DNA from: Hondaea fermentalgiana
Lineage: Eukaryota; Sar; Bigyra; Thraustochytrida; Thraustochytriidae
DNA: 62,797 nt
Direction: 5' to 3'
Assembly: GCA_014084085.1 (NCBI GenBank)
Contig: NPFB01000051.1
Location: 1,314-64,110 of the forward strand
Positions 7,941 to 16,809 of this stretch are shown here, piece by piece. Position 1 is the first letter of the stretch, and the number at the start of each line of letters is the position of its first letter. The translations under genes and the position numbers were made by a program. The notes below the pieces were generated by a model that ran no database searches, had not been told where the DNA came from, and saw only the letters and a list, made by a program, of their open reading frames with translations.

Positions 7941-10128
7941 TGAGGTCTTCCACGTACTGCTTGTCAGCGCCAAAGTGAGCGAGCAAGGACGCGCTTTGAG
8001 AAGGAAAAGACTCAGTACAAATCGAACGCTGACGAGAATGACTTTTCGTCTTGGAAAGGCTGAGATGTTTTGTTTTCGTTGGCGCATTTGGAATCTCCGA
8101 TCTCTTTTAATGGATGAGGTTTTAGTGGACAGAACTTAGGAAACCCAGCGAACATCCGCTCACGAAATCCAGCACACGCCCTTTCCTTCAAATGCCCGAT
8201 GGAAAAGATGCAACAACGAACGGACGAGATTGAGTGCTGCATGAAGTAAACAGCTCACGTACGCTCTCGACCAAGCACCTCTTCTAAAGGTATAACAACA
8301 CTCAGGAACTGCTAAAGACTGATTTCATGCGAAAGTCCACGCACCGCGGAAAAGGAAAAACCATCTACGGGCGCTTCGGCAACACAAATGCGATGATCGT
8401 GACTCCAAGAGTAGAGATGCTCAAAAGAATGCCGACGCCAGCCTTGATGCTGGTCCAGGCTTCGGCCCAGCCTCCGATAACAGCGAACCAGAAGCAGACG
8501 CCAGCGACAACGAAGACCCAACCAAGCATGGATGTGACCATGCCAAAAGTGTTTCCAAGCGGATGCAGCGCGCTGACACTTGCCATGGAGTACATGGCAA
8601 CGGCTGCAATGATAAAGGAGCGTGCTGGAGCCACATAAGAGCACTGCACAGGACCTGGAATTATAAGCCCCACTTCTCGGAATGTCTGTGTAAGGTTTTC
8701 AAACTTCTCGACGGCCACACAATACTCTTCCCAGGTCATACTGTCTTCTGCAATCGGAAAAGAAGGGAAACCGGGAATGGAGCCCTCCACTTCGACCTTC
8801 AGTGTCGACAAATCAGCGCTGAAGATCGTAGACATTTTGGAAAATGTTGGGGAGTAATATGTCGTCGTTACCTCCGACATCTTGACAGTGTCAGAAAGCA
8901 CAATGGCGAGAAGGACGACGCTGATGAGGCCGCGCGCCAGTGCACGCGCGCTCGGCTGAAAAAGCTTCTCCTCTTCAGCAGGGCCATCATTCACCTCAAT
9001 CGCATGCTCAACTGTATCATCATCTTTCAATTCAGAGGACGCCGAGACAAGCGCAGCTGATGTGGTCTTCTTCTTCTTCTTCTTCTTCTTCTTCTCGTAC
9101 TTTTGCACGCAGTATGCGATGCTCAAGACAAGGACTACAATCACCACCAGACTAACGACCACTGTCAGCAAGCATAGCTCCCCCACGGTGCCACCAATGC
9201 AGTTGCACTCTTGTCCTTCATGGCACATAATGTTCAAGCGCCTGCAGGTGGCCTGCACACAAACGCCGTCCATACAGACGTAGGAGTCTGCATAGCTGCC
9301 TGTTTCGCAGATCGCGTTGCAACGAGATTGGCAAGACATCCGATCGTTCCACCACGTTGCGAGTTTGCCAGAAACTTTTCGAAGCCTGCTCAGCTCCGAC
9401 CGCGTGTCCGCGCGGCGGCACGCGTCGCCCACTTGAACACTTTTCTTCTGTCGGCTGCGGCGCCTTGGCCAGTCACTCTGTACACCTGGCCATACCGCTG
9501 ATGTCCCCGATTCCCACCGTTGACTGCCCGTCCATCTCGAGAGACCGGTCTGGTGGCTGGAGTGCAGGTGTACTTCCTACTTCATCTTAGGTTTCTGCAC
9601 CCACGTGATACGGCCATCTCTGCTAGTGAGTCGCTTCCGGTTGACCAGCTGGCAGACAGCGAATCAAAAAGAAAGTTCACCGCGCTTCATGCGTCATCTC
9701 CGTTTTTCTCTCTGGCGATCGATCGATCTACAAATCGAAATACAGTTCGAAGATGGCAAGGTGGGCGCGGACGGTGGAGGAAAAAGTGTCGAGACCACCG
9801 ACCCATGGCCGGGCTGATGCGAGACGTGGCTGCAACTTAAAGACCGGGCGTCTGTCGCCGCAACCTGGACGAGTAGTATACCTTCCGTGCGTCTCGGCAG
9901 TCAAAAAGGAAGGACACACGCTGAACAGTTATGTTTTAGGGCTGCTTTGTTGGGTGCAAAACCGTGTTTTCACTGTTTTTTTATTCTTATTGAGCTCATT
10001 CCAGCTAGCTTGATTGGACGTGTATCAGCTAGGAAGATCAGAATTGCGGCGATTGCGGTCACTCACAGTCAAACGAATTGACAGCGAGAGGAAGCTAACT
10101 TCACGAACAGCTACGTTTGACAACAACG
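7914..10128. repeat. Tandem segmental duplication, unit 1
   Basis: This is the first of three diverged direct repeats. Its left end (GCGCTAGCGCCAGTTC...GTCGACTAG) overlaps the last codons of the SPF45-like gene and matches the left ends of unit 2 (~10129) and unit 3 (~12936). Shared landmarks in order are CCACGTACT...TTGTCAGCGCC, AAAGGCTGAGATGTTTTGT, the minus-strand five-TM gene, CTCGAGAGACC, CGAAATACAG...GCAAGG, and CTAGCTTG..TGGACRTG near the right end. Confidence 0.85.
8365..9339 (-). CDS. Cys-rich five-TM membrane protein, array copy 1
   Basis: The 324-residue protein starts at the ATG at 9339 (MSCQS). The frame stays open upstream to 9432, but copies 2 and 3 have an in-frame TGA ten codons or fewer before this ATG, so the upstream part is leader. 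Residues 1-56 hold about ten cysteines in an EGF-like spacing. TM1 (~57-77) is followed by nine lysines, so the N-terminus should face outside without a cleaved signal peptide. TM2 ~136-153, TM3 ~241-258, TM4 ~265-288 and TM5 ~299-320 follow. The loop between TM2 and TM3 (~155-240) carries two Cys (207, 233) kept in all copies. The cytosolic loop between TM1 and TM2 is acidic. I recognise no named family; a surface sensor or structural role is a guess. Confidence 0.8.
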   Translation of the reverse strand: MSCQSRCNAICETGSYADSYVCMDGVCVQATCRRLNIMCHEGQECNCIGGTVGELCLLTVVVSLVVIVVLVLSIAYCVQKYEKKKKKKKKKTTSAALVSASSELKDDDTVEHAIEVNDGPAEEEKLFQPSARALARGLISVVLLAIVLSDTVKMSEVTTTYYSPTFSKMSTIFSADLSTLKVEVEGSIPGFPSFPIAEDSMTWEEYCVAVEKFENLTQTFREVGLIIPGPVQCSYVAPARSFIIAAVAMYSMASVSALHPLGNTFGMVTSMLGWVFVVAGVCFWFAVIGGWAEAWTSIKAGVGILLSISTLGVTIIAFVLPKRP

Positions 10129-10540
10129 TTCGCCAGCGCCATACTAAGTCGACCTGTTTGCTTCCCCACGTACTGCTTGTCAGCGCCGCACTGAGCAAGC
10201 GAGGACACGGCTTTTTTTAAGGTAAAGTCTCAGATCAGATCGAGCGCTGACGAGAACAACTTTTCGTCCTGAAAAGGCTGAGATGTTTTGTTCACGTTGG
10301 CGCATTTGGAACTCCAAACATAAGGTAGAAACTTAGCAAAACCAGCAAACATCTGCTCACGAAATCCAGCACACGCCCTTTCCATTAAATGTCGGATGGA
10401 AAAGATGCAGTGCTTCATGAAGTAAGCAGCTCACGCACGCTCTGGAATAAGCACCTCCTCTCAAGCTATAACAACACTCAGGAACTGCTGAAGATTGATT
10501 TTATGCGAAAGTCTACGCACCGCAGAAAAGGGAAAAGCAT
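9340..10540. other. Spacer between array genes 1 and 2
   Basis: It holds the conserved 5' leader of copy 1, the right end of unit 1, the start of unit 2 and the 3' flank of copy 2. A small plus-strand open frame (9753-10013) keeps similar residues in unit 2 but not in unit 3. I treat it as repeat conservation, not a gene. Confidence 0.6.
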
Positions 10541-11533
10541 CTACTGGCGCTTCGGTAGCACGCGTGTGATGAGCGTGACTCCGAAAAAAGCGATGCTTAA
10601 AAGCATGCCGAGGCCAGTCTTGATGCCGGTCCAGTCTCTGAGAACAGCGATCCAGAAGCAGACGCCACCGACAACGCCGAGCCAACCAAGCATAGATGTG
10701 ACCATGCCTAAATAGTCGCCACGCGGATGCAGCGCGTAAACACTTGCCGCGGAGTACAAGGCTAGGGCAGAAATGATAAACGGACGTGCCAGAGTTACAC
10801 ACATGCACTGCTCCCAACCTGGGATTGAAAGCCCCGCATCTTGGAATGTATCTATAACGTCGTCGAAATCTTCGATGGCCGCACAATATTCTTCCCAGGT
10901 CATACTGCGTTGTGCGATCGGAAAAGAAAGAAGACCGGGAAAGGAACCATCTAGCTCGACCTTGAGAGTCGACAAAGTAGCGCTGAAAGTCGTAGATATT
11001 TCGGCAACTGACATTTCAGCAGGTCGATATTCATATGTCGTCGTTACCTCCAACATCTTGACAGAGCCAGAGAGCACAATGGTAAGAAGAGACACGCTGA
11101 TGAGGCCGCGCGCAAGTGCACGTGCGCTCGGCTGACAAAACTTTCCTTTTTCAGCAGGACTATCATTCACCTCAATCGCATGCTCCGCTGTAACAGCATC
11201 TTCTGTATGTTCCACTGTAACAGCATCTTCTGTATGTTCCACTGTAACATCATCTTCTAGTTCAGGGGACGCCGAGACAAGTGCAGCTGATGTATTCTCC
11301 TCCTCCTCCTCCTTCTTCTTCTTCTTCTTCTTGCACTTTTGCACACAGCATGCAATGCTCATGACGACCAGCACAGTTAGAACCACACCAGTCACCACTG
11401 GCAGCAAGCACAGTTCTCTAAAGTGGCCACCAATGCAGTCGCATTCGGTCCTACAGATAGAGGAGCTACAGTTGCGCAATCCTGTAGTAAGGTCTTGAGT
11501 GCAGGAATGGCCGCAAGTAGTTATGCAGGGCAT
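10541..11533 (-). CDS. Cys-rich five-TM membrane protein, array copy 2
   Basis: The 330-residue paralogue of the genes ending at 8365 and 13358 keeps the same layout: a Cys-rich N-terminus (~1-50), TM1 (LLPVVTGVVLTVLVVMSIA), a juxtamembrane tract of seven Lys then five Glu, an acidic loop, TM2 after ARALARG, a loop with the two conserved Cys, and TM3-TM5 ending LPKRQ. The N-terminus (MPCITTCGHSCTQ) is the most diverged part. An in-frame TGA lies just upstream, supporting the ATG at 11533. The cytosolic loop contains a nine-residue repeat (VTVEHTEDA, two full copies and a partial) that the other copies lack. Function unknown. Confidence 0.78.
   Translation of the reverse strand: MPCITTCGHSCTQDLTTGLRNCSSSICRTECDCIGGHFRELCLLPVVTGVVLTVLVVMSIACCVQKCKKKKKKKEEEEENTSAALVSASPELEDDVTVEHTEDAVTVEHTEDAVTAEHAIEVNDSPAEKGKFCQPSARALARGLISVSLLTIVLSGSVKMLEVTTTYEYRPAEMSVAEISTTFSATLSTLKVELDGSFPGLLSFPIAQRSMTWEEYCAAIEDFDDVIDTFQDAGLSIPGWEQCMCVTLARPFIISALALYSAASVYALHPRGDYLGMVTSMLGWLGVVGGVCFWIAVLRDWTGIKTGLGMLLSIAFFGVTLITRVLPKRQ
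11183..11255. repeat. 27-bp coding minisatellite in array copy 2
   Basis: Two complete 27-bp copies and a partial one are read on the minus strand as the nonapeptide VTVEHTEDA. The period is a multiple of three, so the frame is kept. It is absent from copies 1 and 3. Confidence 0.85.
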
Positions 11534-13357
11534 ACGATCGATTCACCACGTTGCGAGTTTGCCAGCAACTTTCCCAAGCTTGCTCAGCTATCGCGCAATC
11601 CTTCCTCTTTACTTTACTACAAAGATGGAGTGAGTAGTCTAAGTGATCCAGCGCCAGGAGGAAAGCTACTTTAGAGAATTGATGCAAAGGTACATCGACC
11701 AGGTAGCCAAGCGAGAGCAAGTGACTCCGCGCTGGGTCAACGCAAAAGTATGGGTTGTCCTGGTCCACAACGGAACGTATTCGTTGGGAAATGGGGAGCG
11801 CTGACAAGAATCGCGCCTTGGATATTGGAAGCGACGATAGTCGAGCAGCAGCGAGAATTGCTTATGATACATTCAACCATCTCGTTTTGTGTTAACCCAC
11901 GAAGCGGATGTTCTTTTACGTTTAGTTTTTCTTTTTTTTAAGATTCAAAAAAAGCTACCTCTAATCGGCAGAATCACGTCAACTGCTTTTCTTTCGTCGC
12001 CATGGCCAGGCATTTTGTATGCCCGCCCTTACCGCCGTTGTCCCTGGTTTGATCACCATTGACCACCTGTCCATCTCGAGAGACCGTTTTGATGGCTGGA
12101 GTGCGGGTAACAACTACTTCGTGTTAGGTTTCTACACGTGCAGCGACCATCTCTGCTTGTGAGTCAATCTTGATTGACCAGCACCAGCGTGTTCAACTTC
12201 GTTCGGAGTAACGAAACTCCCAGTCAGACGATTCGTTTGACTTGAAGAATTGAAAAAGAAACGGGCATTCTTTTTAACGGCCAGAGGTGTGGGTGAGGAA
12301 AAGTGTGGGTAACGGCATTCTATGATCATTTTAGAACATTGTTTTTGGGGTGTTGGTTTTTTATCCTTCACGTTACTAACTTGGGGGATACGCTACCGGT
12401 TGATGGCGCAACTACCTTATATTGAGTTTCTACACGTGCTGCGGCCATCTCTCCTTGCAAGTCAATCGTGGTTGCTCTAGACAGCGAATTAAAAAAAAAA
12501 ACTTACCACGCTTGATACGTCATCTCCATGTTTCGATCGATCGATCTAATCGAAATACAGACCGAAGATAGCAAGGTTAGCTTGGACGGTGACGAAGAAA
12601 GTGTCGAGACCACCGACCCATGGCCGGGCTGATTCGAGACCTGGCTGCAACTTAAAGACCGGGCGTCTGTCGCCGCAACGTGGACGAACAGCAGCCTACC
12701 TTCCGTGCGTCTCGGAAGTCAAAAAGAAGCACCCAGTGAACGCTTATACTTTAGCGCTGCTTTGTTGGGTGCAAAACTGTGTTTTCGCTGTATTTCATTC
12801 TTATTGAGCCTATGTTGTACTCGTTCCAGCTAGCTTGCTTGGACGTGTAAAAGCAAGGAAGGTCAGAGTTGCGGCGATTGCGGTCAAACGAATTGAGAAA
12901 ACTAATTCTACGAATATCCACGTTTGACAACAAGGTTCGCTAGCGCCAGTTGAAGTCGACCAGTCTGGTTTTCCACGTACTACTTGTCAGCGCCGAAGTG
13001 AGCGAGCGAGGACACGTTTTTTTCAAAGGTAAAAATTCAGATCAGATCAATCGCTGACAAGAACAACTTTTCGTTCTGAAAAGGCTGAGATGTTTTGTCC
13101 ACGTTGGCTCATTTGGAATCTCCGAACATTAGGTAGAAACTCAGGAAAACCAAGAAACATCTGCTCACCAAATCCAGTACACGCCCTTCCCATTAAATGT
13201 CGGATGGAAAAGCTGCAATAGCGTGATTTGAGTGCTGCATGAAGTAAGCAGCTCACGTACGCTCTCGACCAAACACCTCATCTAAAGGTAAACACTCCGG
13301 AACTGCTGAAGATTGATTTTATGCGAGAGTCTACGCACTGCGGAAAAGAGGAACCGT
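11534..13357. other. Spacer between array genes 2 and 3
   Basis: It contains the leader of copy 2, the unit-2-specific insertion with a coding relic (see separate entry), a T-rich stretch near 11920-11940, an internally duplicated promoter-side motif (12126 and 12424), the unit 2/unit 3 junction at ~12936, and the 3' flank of copy 3. No intact gene is visible. Confidence 0.6.
11646..11900 (+). pseudogene. Frameshifted coding relic, possibly AP2-like
   Basis: Reading + strand from ~11646 (just after an in-frame TAA) gives a protein-like stretch with an amphipathic helix (ESYFRELMQRYIDQVAKREQ) and then VWVVLVHNGTYSLGNGE, ending in TGA at about 11803. In the next frame the text continues as DKNRALDIGS and AAARIAYDTFNHLV until a stop near 11894. 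The pattern [L/I]-G-x-x-D-x-x-x-A-A-R-x-A-Y-D fits the second half of an AP2/ERF domain. The frames are joined here only by adjacency; the reading break is real in this sequence. It lies in DNA unique to unit 2, so it may be a captured gene fragment. Family assignment is tentative. Confidence 0.35.
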
Positions 13358-15055
13358 CTACGGGCGCTTCGGCAGCACGCATGTGATGATCGTGACGCCG
13401 AACAAAGCGATACTGAGAAGAATGCCAACGCCAGTCTCGATGCCGGTCCAGGCTCCGAGAACGGCAAACCAGAAGCTGACGCCAGTGACAACGAATACCC
13501 AACCAAGCATGGATGTGACCATGCCAAAAGTGTCTCCACGCGAATGCAACGCGCAGACGCTTGCCACCGAGTACATGGTAACGGCTGCAATGATAAAGGA
13601 GCGTGCTGGAGCTACATACGAGCACTGCACGGGACCTGGAATTAGAAGCCCCACATCTCGAAATGTCTCTATAACGGCTTCGAAATTCTCGACGGCCACA
13701 CAATACTCTTCCCAGGTCATACTGTCTTCTGCAATCGGAATAGAAGGAAGACCGGGAATGGAACCATCTACCTCGACCCTCAGGGTCGACAAATCAGCGC
13801 TGAAAGTCGTAGTCATTTCGGCAAGTTTAGCATCATATGTCGTCTTTACCTCCGACATCTTGACAGTGTTAGAGAGCACAATGGCGAGAAGGATCACGCT
13901 GATGAGGCCGCGCGCAAGTGCACGTGCGCTCGGCTGAAAAAGCTTCTCCTCTTCAGCAGAGCCATCATTCACCTCAATCGCATGCTCAACTGTATCATCA
14001 TCTTTCAATTCAGAGGACGCGGAGACAAGCGCAGCTGATGTGGTCTTCTTCTTCTTGTGCTTTTGCGCGCAGTATGCAATGCTCAAGACAAGGATCACAA
14101 TCACCACCACACCAACGAGCACTGTCAGCAAGCACAGTTCTCCGACGTGGCCAAGAATGCAGTTGCACCCTTCTCCTCCAAGGCAAATGCCGCCCGGGCG
14201 CCTGCAGGTGGCCTGCGTACAAACGCCGTTCATACAGATAGAGGAGACTGCATAGCTGCCTGTTTCGCAGATCGCGTTGCAAGTAGATTGGCAAGACATC
14301 TGGTCGATTCACCAGGTTGCGAGTTTGCCAGAAACAAATCAAAGCTTGCTCAGCTATTGATTGCATAGTGTCACGCGATTCTTCCTATTCTGTCGGCGCC
14401 TTGGCCAGTCATTCTTCATTCTGTACACCCACCCATACCGCCGTTGCCTTGGTTTAATCACCGTTGACCGTCCGTCCGTCTCGAGAGACCAATTTGATGG
14501 CTGGTGTGCGGTGCGGGTAGCAGCTACTTGTTAGATTTTTGCACGTGCTGCGGCCACCTCTCCTTGCAAGTCAATCTTGGTTGACCAGACAGCGAATCAA
14601 AAAAAAAAAAAAAAGCTCACCGCGCTTACATTAAAGCTTCATCTCCTGTCGTTCAATCTGATCAAAATACAGACCGAGAATGGCAAGGTTGGCTTGGACG
14701 GTGACGAAGAAAGTGTCAAGACCGGACAACCCAGCCCCAAGATCCAAAATCGGGCTGCAAGATCGCGTCGGTCGCCGCAACCTTGGCGGAGGCAGGGTAT
14801 ATATTATGATACCTTGGCACTTTCCGTGCGTCTTGCCAGCGGTCAAGGATGCAAACACACCAACCAGTCAACAACAACATGGAGTACCGTGCTTTCACTG
14901 GATTTTCTTGTGTGTTATTTCCGCTTCGGCTAGCTTGACTGGACATGGAACTGAACTCGGAAGATCAGGATTGCGGTGATTGCGTAATATACATGCTCAC
15001 TTCACTCGAACCAATTGACAGCGATACGAAGAGCCACTTCTGACGACAACGTTCA
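12936..15055. repeat. Tandem segmental duplication, unit 3
   Basis: The third unit starts at TTCGCTAGCGCCAGTTGAAGTCGACC, the closest match to the 3' end of the SPF45-like gene outside that gene. It ends near GACAACGTTCACGCCC at ~15055, which corresponds to the ends of units 1 and 2. It carries array gene 3. Confidence 0.82.
13358..14299 (-). CDS. Cys-rich five-TM membrane protein, array copy 3
   Basis: This 313-residue protein is closest to copy 1. It begins MSCQSTCNAICETGSYA; an in-frame TGA four codons upstream fixes the ATG at 14299. The Cys-rich N-terminus (~1-56) contains GVCTQATC and GEGCNC motifs. TM1 (~57-77) is followed by only a short basic run (HKKKK) where copy 1 has nine Lys. 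The acidic loop, TM2 after ARALARG, the two-Cys loop (EEYC...GPVQC) and TM3-TM5 ending LPKRP are all preserved. An outward N-terminus is expected from the positive-inside rule. Function unknown; the conserved Cys in both outside segments suggest disulphide-stabilised ectodomains. Confidence 0.8.
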   Translation of the reverse strand: MSCQSTCNAICETGSYAVSSICMNGVCTQATCRRPGGICLGGEGCNCILGHVGELCLLTVLVGVVVIVILVLSIAYCAQKHKKKKTTSAALVSASSELKDDDTVEHAIEVNDGSAEEEKLFQPSARALARGLISVILLAIVLSNTVKMSEVKTTYDAKLAEMTTTFSADLSTLRVEVDGSIPGLPSIPIAEDSMTWEEYCVAVENFEAVIETFRDVGLLIPGPVQCSYVAPARSFIIAAVTMYSVASVCALHSRGDTFGMVTSMLGWVFVVTGVSFWFAVLGAWTGIETGVGILLSIALFGVTIITCVLPKRP

Positions 15056-15243
15056 CGCCCAGCTCCGGATTTCACCCGAGAAATGCAACATCTTGTCCTG
15101 GTGCTCAGTATGGAGCTGCTCGATCTCATCTTCAAACTTGACCTTGCGACGAGATGAAGAGCTTTGCAATGATGAAATGATGAAATGAAGGCTCTTGGTT
15201 TGTGCGCAATTGGCGCGAACGTGAAACCTCTGGAGACCTTCTC
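14300..15243. other. End of unit 3 and 3' flank of the WD40-like gene
   Basis: It contains the conserved leader of copy 3, an A-rich run (14599-14614) and the right end of unit 3. From ~15060 the sequence is unique. No gene is supported. Confidence 0.6.
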
Positions 15244-16809
15244 TCAGTCGATTTTTAGTACATGCCCGCGCTCAGAGAGCGCGAACACTGCATGGCCCGG
15301 CTCTACGATAATCTGCTTTGACGCATATCCTGGTCGCCACACAGTAGGCATGTAGGAACCGCCGATATCCATTTTACGAATACAGAATTGCGAGTTCGAT
15401 TCGCCAAGTACGAGCGGGCCGTTTGAAAAAGCCCCAAACGCTAGGTTGCGAATAGGATTTTCACATTTGAAGACTGCAATTCGTGCGTCGTCCATCGGTT
15501 TCCGTAAATCGTATACGCAAAGAGAGCCATCATGAGACGCAACAAAGACGAGAGAATACGTATGCTGGCCATCCAGGTTCCGAAGATGGCGTTGGGAAGA
15601 AAAAACTTGAGGGGCAAAAGCCACGGCGCTAACAGGCGTTTCCTCAGCGTCCGTTGGCGACGCACGAGAGTAGAGAGAAAAGGTTGACTCTGCCGCGCCT
15701 TCGTCCCAAGAAAATCGAAAGCCTCGAATAGATCCAGAACTCGTCACGACCGCAATTTCGCTCGTGTGCCCACTCGCACCCGACAAGGGGAAAGTAGCGG
15801 AAAAGGAGCCGCTTGGGCTGGCAAACACATTGACCATTCCAATTGCTGGGGGCCCGCGCACCTGCAATGCGACCACTGGAGCGTCAAGCTGCTCCACATG
15901 GGATGGAATACCCGAGATGGAAACATTTTTATCTGAAGAGGAAAAGGGTGCAGCGGAAGTGGACGAGGAGGTGACGTTATGAGGATCTTCCGTATTCATT
16001 TGAAGTTTCCAAATGACAAGGGAACCATGTTCGTCCGCGCACACCAAGGTACCCTGATGGCCATGAATGTGGACCACGTGGCCACGCAACTCTGAGGCAG
16101 AAGCCCAAAGTTCTCCTATGAGACATAATGAGTTTTCGAGTGAGGTGGGTATCGCTGGAAGTTCCTCGAGACTGTAAAGTCGAATTGCGCAAGTCGGTGT
16201 ATCGGCGCTTTTGTCTTCAATATCACTTTTCAATGATGCCGCCACTGCCAAGAGAAGTTTCCGTCCGAAAAGAAACAAGTGACTGCAGTGGAATCTCATA
16301 TCGGCCGGACTTAGCGTGCATGCTTCGAGACGGAGGTGTCCTCGCCTGAGGGGCTGACCTGATGCAGAGGATGAGACTTTGCGTAATGAGTCCATGGACA
16401 CGGGCTCGATTCGCCAAATGCTCGTAGCAAAGCGTCCGGTACCGAGCTCGTACGTCGTCAGCACGCGAGTCGCTTGCGGTCCTGCAAAAGCACGCAGTTC
16501 GCGATTGCTGTCTGCTTCGAGCTCCTCAGCCTTGCTTGTCAGGGTTGAGGCGCTCTCCGTGCTCGAGTCCGACTTGCGCCTTGCCAGGGCCGCCGCGCGA
16601 CGTGCCATGCCTGCAAGCTGTTCTGAGGATGCCTCGCCCACGTGCACGCAGCGTCGCGGCGACCCTTCTCCGAGCGCGCGCAGCTGCAGCTTGACGGGGT
16701 CTTCCCGCGCGCGCTCGGGCGCCGCGAACAAGAGATCGTCGTCTTCGCTCCAGAGTCCGCCGCCGCCGCCACGCTGCGTCGAGCAACAAAAGGCGATCTC
16801 GTTGCCCAT
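15244..16809 (-). CDS. WD40-like protein with N-terminal acylation motif
   Basis: The start is set at the ATG at 16809; the frame is open further upstream but only from a TTG, through low-complexity Arg/Ala sequence. This gives 521 residues beginning MGNEIAFCCSTQ. Gly2 with Ala6 fits the N-myristoylation consensus, and Cys8-Cys9 could be palmitoylated, so membrane anchoring is likely (inference). Residues ~100-160 are charged and Ser-rich. From ~130 on, several blocks of WD40-type strand pattern appear, for example GTLVCADEHGSLVIWKL, IAVVTSSGSIRGFRF, YSLVFVASHDGSLCVYDL and FALSERGHVLKID, consistent with one seven-bladed propeller. A Ser-rich linker interrupts it in the middle. I do not recognise the orthologue. 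It would act as a protein-interaction platform. Confidence 0.78.
   Translation of the reverse strand: MGNEIAFCCSTQRGGGGGLWSEDDDLLFAAPERAREDPVKLQLRALGEGSPRRCVHVGEASSEQLAGMARRAAALARRKSDSSTESASTLTSKAEELEADSNRELRAFAGPQATRVLTTYELGTGRFATSIWRIEPVSMDSLRKVSSSASGQPLRRGHLRLEACTLSPADMRFHCSHLFLFGRKLLLAVAASLKSDIEDKSADTPTCAIRLYSLEELPAIPTSLENSLCLIGELWASASELRGHVVHIHGHQGTLVCADEHGSLVIWKLQMNTEDPHNVTSSSTSAAPFSSSDKNVSISGIPSHVEQLDAPVVALQVRGPPAIGMVNVFASPSGSFSATFPLSGASGHTSEIAVVTSSGSIRGFRFSWDEGAAESTFSLYSRASPTDAEETPVSAVAFAPQVFSSQRHLRNLDGQHTYSLVFVASHDGSLCVYDLRKPMDDARIAVFKCENPIRNLAFGAFSNGPLVLGESNSQFCIRKMDIGGSYMPTVWRPGYASKQIIVEPGHAVFALSERGHVLKID

Larger units (their letters stand above)
10129..12935. repeat. Tandem segmental duplication, unit 2
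   Basis: This middle unit is about 0.6-0.7 kb longer than the others. The extra length comes from an insertion at about 11615-11990 and from an internal duplication of a ~55-bp motif (TTTCTACACGTGC...CCATCTCT...CAAGTCAATC), present at ~12126-12184 and again at ~12424-12480. Both ends match those of units 1 and 3. Confidence 0.82.

Noticed and set aside
8012..8242. Small minus-strand open frame downstream of each five-TM gene
   Set aside because: Similar peptides can be read in units 1 and 2, but indels separate them and unit 3 shifts frame. It most likely belongs to duplicated 3' non-coding sequence.
9340..9432. N-terminal extension of array copy 1
   Set aside because: The homologous leader in copies 2 and 3 has an in-frame TGA, so the 31 extra codons are not shared and the start at 9339 is preferred.
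9753..10013. Small plus-strand open frame partly conserved in unit 2 (12589-12807)
   Set aside because: Unit 2 lacks the ATG (it has GTG) and unit 3 loses the similarity after about 15 codons. The conservation is explained by segmental duplication.
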